A DNA stretch of 64,000 nucleotides from contig JAALGZ010000029.1 of assembly GCA_015227615.1 (NCBI GenBank), positions 457,239 through 521,238 on the forward strand. The letters are read 5' to 3'. The notes beneath the pieces were generated by a model. It saw only the letters and a program-made list of their open reading frames with translations, had not been told where the DNA came from and searched no databases. Source of the DNA: Labyrinthula sp. Ha (Eukaryota; Sar; Bigyra; Labyrinthulida; Labyrinthulaceae). This document shows positions 53,901 through 61,800 of the stretch, one piece after another. A program made the translations under genes and the position numbers. Each line of letters opens with the position of its first letter. Position 1 is the stretch's first letter.

Positions 53901-54340
53901 TAAATGGTCCAGACAACCAAGTATCTCTGGAAGTTCATGGTTCAACCGAGAATACTGAAGGTTCAGTCCTAATACGCAAAGCTACTCAACAAATTGCAAA
54001 CATCAGCACCTTAGGCTTACAGCTCGGATCAACAACATGTGCAACTATCCAGAACATGTTACATGGTTCAGTTACCATGGACTTTACAGGTGCGAACGAG
54101 GTTGGGACATCTGAAGAAAAGGACGTTGAAGTTACAATATCCGGAGTAGCGCTTGGAGACACTGTTCAATTTCAACCTGCCTATGTTAATTTTGCGTCAT
54201 CTGTGTTGTGGAATAGCTGGGCTAATTCAAACAAGATTGTACTTCGAGTATCAAACCAAGATCCTTCAAATTCTTTTTCACAAAGTGGTACCTGGACGTA
54301 TACTGTATTTAAGTTTTCTTCTGATGGCAACTGTGTGTAA
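5908..54340 (+). CDS. giant secreted Ser/Gly-rich solenoid repeat protein with PSI, Peptidase S74 and phage-tail-like C-terminal domains (about 16,050 aa, multi-exon)
   Basis: Inferred exons: 5908-6856, 6883-8742, 8773-10716, 10739-10927, 10962-11963, 11993-17187, 17215-about 32055, about 32105-37240, 37269-39026, 39055-54340. The first six exons total 3,713 codons exactly and each junction except the seventh preserves the repeat register. Order in the protein: signal peptide (residues about 48-79 of the first Met), two PSI-like modules (114-207), then degenerate 14-16 residue repeats of the form G-x-[IVL]-x-[LVI]-x-[ST]-G. S74 domains start at residues about 3760 and 7747, with a degenerate one at about 5722. 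The protein ends in a tail-fibre-like domain with no visible membrane or GPI signal. Seen: repeats, domains, frames. Known: S74 domains trimerise and self-cleave. Inferred: an extracellular or wall fibre of beta-solenoid fold, perhaps of viral ancestry. Length is extreme; function is unknown. A downstream ATG at 6049 is an equally good start. Confidence 0.85.
6049..6144 (+). other. signal peptide of the giant protein and alternative start
   Basis: From the ATG at 6049 the protein begins MKKETN, followed by a Leu/Val/Cys-rich hydrophobic core (VVLVLLLCFC) and a small-residue end (LLEAKS). This is a textbook n-, h-, c-region signal peptide. Starting at 5908 would add 47 residues and turn it into an internal signal. 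The sequence shows no way to choose firmly between the two starts, although the signal-peptide logic favours 6049. Confidence 0.65.
6247..6528 (+). other. two PSI-like cysteine-rich modules
   Basis: Residues about 114-157 and 161-207 each show the plexin-semaphorin-integrin pattern of closely spaced cysteines: NCTKCVASADCGFC followed by further Cys, and CSECVKLPDCAWC followed by further Cys. The C-x2-C-x5-C-x2-C core with Gly/Trp between the last pair is typical of the family, which is extracellular and disulfide-bonded. They sit directly after the signal peptide and before the first repeats. Confidence 0.75.
6857..6882 (+). other. intron 1 (26 nt)
   Basis: Begins GTATAC and ends TTTAG, with a poly-T centre. 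Removing it moves the frame from the first ORF (stop at 6880-6882) to the second and gives ...LGGGVGTAGKIHLKGG, which keeps the repeat register. Phase 1, splitting a Gly codon. Confidence 0.9.
8743..8772 (+). other. intron 2 (30 nt)
   Basis: Begins GTGAAT, ends TATATAG and contains an in-frame TAG. Removal joins ...ISIRG to GDGSSTELANGGDGG without changing frame. Phase 1, in a Gly codon. Confidence 0.9.
10717..10738 (+). other. intron 3 (22 nt, or 28 nt to 10744)
   Basis: Begins GTATTT. Two acceptors six bases apart (ATCAG at 10738, CACAG at 10744) both restore the downstream frame. The nearer gives HVLIITGAGKGHG, the farther HVLIRAGKGHG. The first matches the repeat pattern better. Phase 1. 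Confidence 0.8.
10928..10961 (+). other. intron 4 (34 nt)
   Basis: Begins GTACTT and ends TTCTTAG. TTCTAAT at 10944-10950 resembles a branch-point motif. Splicing joins GVSGG to ITIITGNSTYG in register. Phase 1, in a Gly codon. Confidence 0.9.
11964..11992 (+). other. intron 5 (29 nt)
   Basis: Begins GTATAT, ends CTTTAG and carries an in-frame TGA. Splicing gives WLVSGGSSRGPDKSG in register. Phase 1, in a Gly codon. Confidence 0.9.
17188..17214 (+). other. intron 6 (27 nt)
   Basis: Begins GTTCTT, ends TTTAG and carries an in-frame TAG at its end. It is phase 0 and a multiple of three. An 18-nt alternative from the GT at 17197 would also stay in frame. Removal joins ...GSPFK to VMSGASISVSG just ahead of the first S74 domain. 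Confidence 0.8.
17353..17661 (+). other. Peptidase S74 (intramolecular chaperone, auto-cleaving) domain 1
   Basis: The domain opens with SDSRVKMDIEE, the family's cleavage-site motif, and continues with a helical stretch (LYERLNRLQL), the signature VRGLVAQEVLEIFPEHV, and a final helix (DKQAIVLDLIGGFQVL). The Ser (codon 17353) and the Lys five residues on (17368) match the Ser/Lys dyad of the MYRF intramolecular chaperone domain. Known members form a trimer and cut just before this module. Here the solenoid resumes after it, whereas phage proteins usually end with it. Confidence 0.88.
20450..20890 (+). other. non-repeat island with a CPRC motif
   Basis: About 145 residues here break the 14-16 residue repeat. 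They contain aromatic- and charge-rich sequence (IKWGFGSTDDKPSYINVRDG, FWSLTERVF) and a Cys pair (DICPRCAY, about 20776-20793). The repeats themselves are nearly free of cysteine. I do not recognise the fold. Confidence 0.5.
23239..23400 (+). other. degenerate Peptidase S74-like segment
   Basis: SDIRLKS occurs at the end of a short beta-rich lead-in (LTNKRLAANVPLII), as in tail-fibre proteins. The Ser/Lys spacing of five is kept (codons 23239 and 23254). It is followed by helical sequence but lacks the central GL-AQ-V...PE signature, so it looks like a shortened, decayed third copy. Confidence 0.5.
29314..29625 (+). other. Peptidase S74 (intramolecular chaperone, auto-cleaving) domain 2
   Basis: Opens with SDMRIKRDIEK (Ser codon 29314, Lys codon 29329). 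It continues with VYEKVRALELYDYGYSEAW, then VRGLLAQQVNETSPEHI, and the closing helix NKQAISLDVLGAFNFLS. It aligns end to end with domain 1 but is clearly diverged, so the pair is an old duplication. The Ser/Lys dyad is intact. Cleavage here would release a C-terminal chain of about 8,300 residues headed by this domain. Confidence 0.88.
32054..32104 (+). other. probable intron 7 with unresolved frame
   Basis: The upstream frame is convincing through GKIKVIGG (about 32055) and ends at TGA 32071-32073. The downstream frame is convincing from YTGGGLSLSSG (about 32109). A T/C-rich tract ending CCTAG at 32104 looks like an acceptor. Donors at 32054 (51 nt) or 32056 (49 nt) give the wrong phase and an early stop. 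A GT at 32010 (95 nt) restores frame but removes register-perfect repeat sequence. Confidence 0.45.
37241..37268 (+). other. intron 8 (28 nt)
   Basis: Begins GTATTC and ends TTGTTAG, with a T-rich centre. Splicing gives GKGSKLGGNISLVAG in perfect register. Phase 2. Confidence 0.9.
39027..39054 (+). other. intron 9 (28 nt)
   Basis: Begins GTAGTT with an in-frame TAG and ends ACTTTAG. Splicing gives PNTTRISGWITLTTG, opening the last exon, which then runs unbroken for 15.3 kb. Phase 2. Confidence 0.9.
42581..51984 (+). repeat. 3,639-bp intragenic tandem repeat, about 2.6 copies
   Basis: Copy 1 spans 42581-46219, copy 2 46220-49858 and copy 3 49859-51984 (partial, then diverging into related sequence). 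The spacing of shared landmarks is exactly 3,639 bp, or 1,213 codons, so the frame is preserved. I noticed only a handful of differences: GGAGAT/GGTGAT/GGAAAT near 43016, 46655 and 50294; Lys to Glu near 43313 versus 46952 and 50591; and one silent A/G near 45489 versus 49128. Each copy holds about 80 short repeats. Confidence 0.97.
53988..54337 (+). other. phage-tail-like C-terminal domain
   Basis: The last 117 residues leave the repeat pattern. They carry ISTLGLQLGS, then VTMDFTGA, VEVTISGVALGDTVQF, and NKIVLRVSNQDPS followed by a final TWTYTVF strand. This succession resembles the C-terminal beta-sandwich seen at the ends of many phage and algal-virus tail or fibre proteins (GA-LGD-V followed by a VSA-NTV-VR-like strand). 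The match is from pattern memory, not a search. Confidence 0.6.
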
Positions 54341-54510
54341 CTGGCTTTTATAAATAGCTCATAACTAACTAATAAGTTTTGAAAACTGTATGCCGATTCT
54401 CACTAGTAGCGCTCTAACTTAAAAAAACTATGTTATAATTGAAACAAACATATCCTACTTATCCAGGTTTAAGCTGCTCCCAGTAATTGATACACTAAAC
54501 ATCTACATAA
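54341..54510. other. convergent intergenic spacer
   Basis: These 170 bases separate the 3' ends of the giant gene and the P450 gene, so their 3' UTRs probably share or overlap this space. AT-rich stretches are present, but I see no clear AATAAA signal on either strand. Confidence 0.6.
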
Positions 54511-56325
54511 CTAGTTAATCAATTCCCCTACCAAGTATCTCTCAAGTAGAGTAGGGACAGTTCCTGGATGTTGGGGTCCATAAACTCCCACTGTAGCATC
54601 TTTTCCACCATACTTAAGAATTGCTTCATCCCCACCTTGATGCAAGTCAATATATGAAGTTACATCATATACTTTCTCCTTCACGATAATCCATAGATCA
54701 TTGCGCGTATTATGCTTTGCAACTTCATCCCTTGTAAAGTGTTTTTTTCCTTCTTCTACTTCTACTACTTTAATGTTCCTAACTTTTTCCACAACTACAT
54801 CATCCGTTCTATATGGTTTTAATCCTTCCTTTCTCAACTTATACTTGACAAAATTAGGACCCTTAGGCGGAACAACCATTGCCTCATAGTTCGCCTCAGG
54901 AAAATTACCACAAAGCTCCATCTCATACTTGGATAGAATAACAGTAAGAATGGTTTTGATCTGCATGAATGCGAAAGATTCCCCCATGCACGTATGAACC
55001 CCTGCACCGAATCCAATAAAAGAATACTTGGGCAACTTTGCAGAGTTAAACTCATTCCATCTATCAGGAATCCATTTATCAGACTCTTCAAACACTTCTG
55101 GCAACCTCTGCGCTACTGCATTAGACACAATCACTCGGTGTCCTTTAGGAATGAAGTACCCATCTGGAGTAGTTGTTGCTTTCATTACTCTCCTCATTAG
55201 CAGAATAAGAGGTGGATGTAACCGAATAGATTCTTTAACGCAGTTGTGTAGTTCCTTTTCCTGTGAAATAGCTGCCCAATCTAAACACTTTCCTGATACA
55301 AATCCATCCTCCACGGTTTCAAGATTAGCCAATTCAGTCATGACTTTATTATAATTTGCTCCATTATTCTCTTGCAGATCTCTCAAAAGAAACAAGAGGG
55401 ACCAGGTGGTAGTTATACTAGAAGTATGTTGACCTGCAAACATAGTCGCAATCAACAGACCTGTAATTTCTTCCTCCGAGATTTCTCTTCCATCTTTATA
55501 CTTGAACTCAATAAGCTTCTGCAGCATATCTGTATACTTACCGCTCTCCTCTCTAGAAATAATTGACAACACAAAAAAATACAAGTTTTCTCTTCTATTT
55601 CTTATAACCCTTGAAAATAACTCACCAATCTCTTTCCTCGCTAAATCCCGCTTTCTATGAGGTGAAATAGGAAGCCAAGGAAAAAACACACTCAAAGGAG
55701 TGAGTCCTTTATCCAACATCTCGTATAACTCACTTACTTCTTTAAACAACTCATTTCGCACCTCTGGACCAAGTAAAGTAGCACTAGCGGTTAAAATAAT
55801 AAGTTCAGCCATGGCTGGAAGGAGATCAATTTTTCCCTTGCTGCCCCAGTGCTGCCTCAAATACTCGCTTGTTTCTCGAGCTATAACAGCAGGGTAAGTT
55901 CGAAGCACTGAAGGTTTGAGGGCTGACCCAAGAAGACGAATTTGCTGCCTTCTTTCAACTAATCCTGCATCATAAACTACATTTTTGCCAAAGATTGGAG
56001 TCATAAACTGATACACACTTGCTTGATCCATATCTACGTCTGTACCTTCAAAGAAGGGTGAGTGATATTTGGCGCCAATAAGAAATGTACATTGCTCTGC
56101 AAGGAAATTAAGAGTGAAAATACCTCCAACCTCATCCTTAGCCTGACGAATGAAACCCAGAGGAGAGGAAACGAAAGCTGCGATATTTCCGAAAAACGGG
56201 GCGCCAGTTGAGTAGACTGGAGGTAATTTGAGGCCTTGTGGTGCTGGAGCTTTGAAAACTGTTGCTTTTCCTACAAAGAGTATGACGGACACGATTAGAA
56301 CGAGGAGGAAAACTTGAAACAGCAT
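54511..56325 (-). CDS. CYP51-like sterol 14-alpha-demethylase fused to a C-terminal cytochrome b5 domain
   Basis: Single exon, 604 residues, ATG at 56325 and TAG at 54511. Residues 1-20 form an N-terminal membrane anchor, pointing to the ER. CYP51 signatures are present: YQFMTPIFGKNVVYD (105-119) and the I-helix FAGQHTSS (296-303). The ExxR motif is E365-R368. The heme-ligand loop FGAGVHTCMG has Cys446 and the CYP51-type His444. Residues about 526-602 form a cytochrome b5 domain with axial His562 and His586. The first lies in HQGG instead of the usual HPGG. Known role: oxidative removal of the sterol 14-alpha-methyl group using electrons from a reductase; b5 can donate the second electron. 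Inferred: the fusion supplies that electron in cis. The gene is convergent with the giant gene and has no visible introns. A CYP51-related enzyme with another sterol substrate remains possible. Confidence 0.9.
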   Translation of the reverse strand: MLFQVFLLVLIVSVILFVGKATVFKAPAPQGLKLPPVYSTGAPFFGNIAAFVSSPLGFIRQAKDEVGGIFTLNFLAEQCTFLIGAKYHSPFFEGTDVDMDQASVYQFMTPIFGKNVVYDAGLVERRQQIRLLGSALKPSVLRTYPAVIARETSEYLRQHWGSKGKIDLLPAMAELIILTASATLLGPEVRNELFKEVSELYEMLDKGLTPLSVFFPWLPISPHRKRDLARKEIGELFSRVIRNRRENLYFFVLSIISREESGKYTDMLQKLIEFKYKDGREISEEEITGLLIATMFAGQHTSSITTTWSLLFLLRDLQENNGANYNKVMTELANLETVEDGFVSGKCLDWAAISQEKELHNCVKESIRLHPPLILLMRRVMKATTTPDGYFIPKGHRVIVSNAVAQRLPEVFEESDKWIPDRWNEFNSAKLPKYSFIGFGAGVHTCMGESFAFMQIKTILTVILSKYEMELCGNFPEANYEAMVVPPKGPNFVKYKLRKEGLKPYRTDDVVVEKVRNIKVVEVEEGKKHFTRDEVAKHNTRNDLWIIVKEKVYDVTSYIDLHQGGDEAILKYGGKDATVGVYGPQHPGTVPTLLERYLVGELIN

Positions 56326-58842
56326 TACTTAGTTTTGGTCTTTTGTTCCTTGTTTAAAGATTGTGTTTACGTAGTTTGTTTGTTTACGCAATATGGATAT
56401 TGTTTGAGTCATCTTATTCTCGAAATTGAACTGAGAACTATAAGATTTGGTTTGTTCAGATGAACTGTACAGATTGTTGAAATTCTTTTGTAAGTATGTT
56501 AGGAGAATTCTGTCTTAAAGAGTTCTTATTGAAAGGTTACTAGGGGTGTCTATTAAACTTAGTTAAGCAAGATATATGTTCCTTTCAAATTTGATATTGC
56601 TTGCTTTCGAAAGTTCTAGCTAAATTTCACGGATTGAAAAGAGAATGATATTCTATCAGTAGGAAGCCATAGTAACTGAAGTTCAAACAGTTCTTGTTGA
56701 ATTAATGAGCACGAGGAACAAACATGGAGATGGTAGAAGACCATTGAGTACAGAATCAGAGCTTCCAATTTCCTGTTAACTCCTGTGAACGCTAAGCCTT
56801 AAGTGAGTTCTAATTCATCAATATATTCAAGTCTGTTGCCCAAACATCGAATGATTTCAGCTCTCTGTCCAATGACATATTGGATCGAGAAACGGGAGAA
56901 GCATGGTACTTTATACATGATAATTAGCCTACCTTCGTGCATAATATATCATGTGCATGTATTTTATGGAAAATAAGTTTCTATTTCCCAGTGTACACTG
57001 TCGCCAATTTCTTTAGTCCTATTTAGTAAAAACCCACTACAGTTTGCCAAAAAGTGGACTCAGCTTTTCTTGAGCAAGATAATTTAATCATAAATTATGC
57101 ATTATTTAATCTTGCAAGGCCATATATGTGGAAACTACTTCAAAGAAGTTTGGGGAATGTTGGCATCGTGTGCTCTGTGTTGTTTGTGAATTCTAGGGCT
57201 ATCCCATTCTGCACTCTCAAGCTCATACCTTTGTTGAGCAACTCCTATGTTTATTTTCAGTGTACTACCCCCAAAATAGACTGAATAGAAAATACGAAAA
57301 CAATTCTATTGAAGTCTTATTCTTGCGACAGCAAGATATTAATTTCGGGCAAGGATCTTTCTCATTCATCGTTAGGCTGATAGTTTAATAAGACAACTGT
57401 AACGTAAATTGCCTTTTTTACCTATAAAGATAACTTAGTTCGCCAAAAAAAATATTGTAACGGAGATTGAATATATAGAAAAGAAAGGCGGTAGATATTA
57501 GCATAAATAGCTTGGACAAAAGGGAGATACCGACTAGAGTCAACAAATTGGATATTGCGTTCATATGATCATAGTTGCTAAAGCGGGAGTACATCTTTAG
57601 TTGACAATTCACCATTGCAATATCACTAGTATTTTCAAAAAAAAATTTCATGAGGTGGAAACTGAGAGACAGCACTTAGGAAATATACTAAGCTCTTTAT
57701 ATGATGTTGTACCCTCGGTATTTGCCAAGCCTGAAAAGTAAGACGGGAAATAAAACAAAAAAGAGAAGGGTTTGAGGTATTATATGAGATTGTGTTAAGT
57801 ACTGAGTACATGTGAATATGTTCCACTCTTAATGGACATAAACAGAATTTTTCCTGAAATTTAGTTTGAAAATTGTAAAATTAAAGGTAAATTACTGTGC
57901 TTCATAAGTTCTTTCTTCGTTAGACCATGAAAATTATTCATGACAAAGATAAACAAGTTCCCAGATTATTTGAACTTTTATCGATTGTGCTTTATATCGA
58001 TAAACCTCAATACATTCTAACAAATATGATTTTTTTCCGTGTCCCTGATAATAAATACTGTCGAAAATGAGCTAATAATTCAAGAAGATAACTAATAATC
58101 TAAGCCCATTATATTTTGTGAGTGTATTTATCTGGAGACAACTAGTCCCAACTCCTCTCATTTTCCATTAAATTTAAGTTAGCTGGACAGGCTAAATATG
58201 GGTCATTCGCGGACCTTTTAACCATGGTACCAAGCAAAAGTTATGATTGTTTCCCCTTCATATATATATATCACATACTCAATATGTCCCACATATATCT
58301 TGGAACGTATGGGTATATAACTTGCATTTCAAATAAGCTTCCCAAACCGTGTTTCATCGAGCTCAGCTCTTAAAATGTTGAAAATGTTTTTGCACTTTTA
58401 ATATGCTTCTCAGTAAAATAATTGTCGTCGGAATGCCAGCCTACTTACAGCTTAGAAATCGATATTGACAATATTATATCTTTCCATTTTGTGAGTCTTT
58501 CTTAATCTCTTAATCTCTTTGAAACCAAACAATATCACACGTAGGTCCAATTGTAGTTGACGTCGCCATACTTACAGAATCTGCTTCCTTCGAAACAAGT
58601 TTATCGTTAATCAATAAACCAAGAATATTAAAACAACGACTATGGATGTTATGGGACTAGTTTTCTTCTGAGCCCACCCGGGTTTAAGTTTTCAAAAGGA
58701 GATATTCGTTTGCATAGGACAAATTCAAGCCGATGTACCTGAAACAGCGAAGCAGTCGATTACATATCGGGTAAAACTGGGAAACACGAATATAGCACAA
58801 GGAAAGGATGATGAAGAATATCTTAAAGCGTCCTTGCTCATC
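56326..58842. other. non-coding interval, nothing supported
   Basis: About 2.5 kb of AT-rich sequence between the P450 start codon and the right satellite array. The part next to 56325 should hold the P450 promoter, but I see no distinctive element. Short open frames at 57054-57284 and 57418-57826 have no recognisable domain. A short TA run lies near 58261-58272. Confidence 0.6.
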
Positions 58843-61800
58843 AAATTTCAACAACTTGAGTAGTCTGAAATATTATTCTAAGCTCTGATGGAGGTATACC
58901 TTACCAGATGCAGCCCAACAGGGACAACCCCTACATGAAATAGAAGTGTATCCACCCAAGATGCATCATGAACAACGAAATCATGATACTAAGTAGCTTA
59001 AAGGCTGTTATCTGACCAGATTTCAATAACTTCAGTGGTCTAATATATTGTTCCAAGCTCTGATGGAGGTATACCTTACCAGATGCAGCCCAACAGGGAC
59101 AACCCCTACATGAAATAGAAGTGTATCCACCCAAGATGCATCATGAACAACGAAATCATGATACTAAGTAGCTTAAAGGCTGTTATCTGACCAGATTTCA
59201 ATAACTTCAGTGGTCTAATATATTGTTCCAAGCTCTGATGGAGGTATACCTTACCAGATGCAGCCCAACAGGGACAACCCCTACATGAAATAGAAGTGTA
59301 TCCACCCAAGATGCATCATGAACAATGAAATCATGATACTAAGTAGCTTAAAAACTGTTATCTGACCAAATGTCAATAACTTGAGTAGTCTGAAATATTA
59401 TTCTAAGCTCTGATGGAGGTATACCTTACCAGATGCAGCCCAACAGGGACAACACCTACATGAAATAGAGGTGTATCCACCCAAGATGCATCATCAACAA
59501 CGAAATCATGATACTAAGTAGCTTAAAAACTGTTATCTGACCAGATTTCAATAACTTCAGTGGTCTAATATATTGTTCCAAGCTCTGATGGAGGTATACT
59601 TTACCAGATGTAGCCCCACAGGGACAACACCTACATGAAATAGAGGTGTATCCACCCAAGATGCATCATGAACAACGAAATCATGATACTAAGTAGCTTA
59701 AAAACTGTTATCCAACCAGATTTCAATAACTTGAGTAGTCTAATATATTATTCTAAGCTCTGATGGAGGTATACTTTACCAGATGTAGCCCCACAGGGAC
59801 AACACCTACATGAAATAGAGGTGTATCCACCCAAGATGCATCAGGAACAACGAAATGATATTAATGAATAGTTTAATACCTATTATTTTACTAAATTTAA
59901 ATAGTTTGAGAGGTCTAATACATTATTCTAAGCTCTGATGGAGGTATACTTTACCAGATATAGCCCCACAGGGACAACCCCTACATGAAATAGAAGTGTA
60001 TCCACCCAAGATGCATCATGAACAACGAAATCATGATACTAAGTAGCTTAAAAACTGTTATCTGACCAAATGTCAATAACTTGAGTAGTCTGAAATATTA
60101 TTCTAAGCTCTGATGGAGGTATACCTTACCAGATGCAGCCCCACAGGGACAACCCCTACATGAAATAGAAGTGTATCCACCCAAGATGCATCATGAACAA
60201 CGAAATCATGATACTAAGTAGCTTAAAAACTGTTATCTGACCAAATGTCAATAACTTGAGTAGTCTGAAATATTATTCTAAGCTCTGATGGAGGTATACC
60301 TTACCAGATGTAGCCCAACAGGGACAACACCTACATGAAATAGAAGTGTATCCACCCAAGATGCATCATGAACAACGAAATCATGATACTAAGTAGCTTA
60401 AAAACTGTTATCCGACCAAATGTCAATAACTTGAGTAGTCTGAAATATTATTCTAAGCTCTGATGGAGGTATACCTTACCAGATGCAGCCCAACAGGGAC
60501 AACACCTACATGAAATAGAAGTGTATCCACCCAAGATGCATCATGAACAACGAAATCATGATACTAAGTAGCTTAAAAACTGTTATCCGACCAAATGTCA
60601 ATAACTTGAGTAGTCTGAAATATTATTCCAAGCTCTGATGGAGGTATACCTTACCAGATGCAGCCCCACAGGGACAACCCCTACATGAAATAGAAGTGTA
60701 TCCACCCAAGATGCATCATGAACAACGAAATCATGATACTAAGTAGCTTAAAAACTGTTATCTGACCAAATGTCAATAACTTGAGTAGTCTGAAATATTA
60801 TTCTAAGCTCTGATGGAGGTATACCTTACCAGATGCAGCCCAACAGGGACAACCCCTACATGAAATAGAAGTGTATCCACCCAAGATGCATCATGAACAA
60901 CGAAATCATGATACTAAGTACCTTAAAAACTGTTATCCAACTAGAGTTCAATAACTTGAGTAGTCTGAAATATTATTCCAAGCTCTGATGGAGGTATACC
61001 TTACCAGATGCAGCCCAACAGGGACAACCCCTACATGAAATAGAGGTGTATCCACCCAAGATGCATCATGAACAACGAAATCATGATACTAAGTAGCTTA
61101 AAAACTGTTATCTGACCAAATGTCAATAACTTGAGTAGTCTGAAATATTATTCCAAGCTCTGATGGAGGTATACCTTACCAGATGCAGCCCAACAGGGAC
61201 AACCCCTACATGAAATAGAGGTGTATCCACCCAAGATGCATCATGAACAACGAAATCATGATACTAAGTACCTTAAAAACTGTTATCCAACCAGAGTTCA
61301 ATAACTTGAGTAGTCTAATATATTATTCTAAGCTCTGATGAGAACAACGAAATCATGATACTAAGTAGCTTAAAGGCTGTTATCTGACCAGATTTCAATA
61401 ACTTCAGTGGTCTAATATATTGTTCCAAGCTCTGATGGAGGTATACCTTACCAGATGCAGCCCAACAGGGACAACCCCTACATGAAATAGAAGTGTATCC
61501 ACCCAAGATGCATCATGAACAACGAAATCATGATACTAAGTAGCTTAAAGGCTGTTATCTGACCAGATTTCAATAACTTCAGTGGTCTAATATATTGTTC
61601 CAAGCTCTGATGGAGGTATACCTTACCAGATGCAGCCCAACAGGGACAACCCCTACATGAAATAGAGGTGTATCCACCCAAGATGCATCATGAACAACGA
61701 AATCATGATACTAAGTAGCTTAAAAACTGTTATCTGACCAAATGTCAATAACTTGAGTAGTCTGAAATATTATTCTAAGCTCTGATGGAGGTATACCTTA

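Noticed and set aside
39275-54340. The last exon as an independent gene starting near 39275
   Set aside because: The repeat reads on without a stop from 39055, and a 28-nt intron at 39027-39054 joins it in register to the preceding exon.
57054-57284. A 76-codon plus-strand frame in the right intergenic region
   Set aside because: It starts at GTG, has no recognisable domain, no coding-like pattern and no supporting context.
58261-58272. Possible telomeric or functional microsatellite
   Set aside because: Only a short TA run; no telomere-type G-rich repeat is present anywhere I looked.
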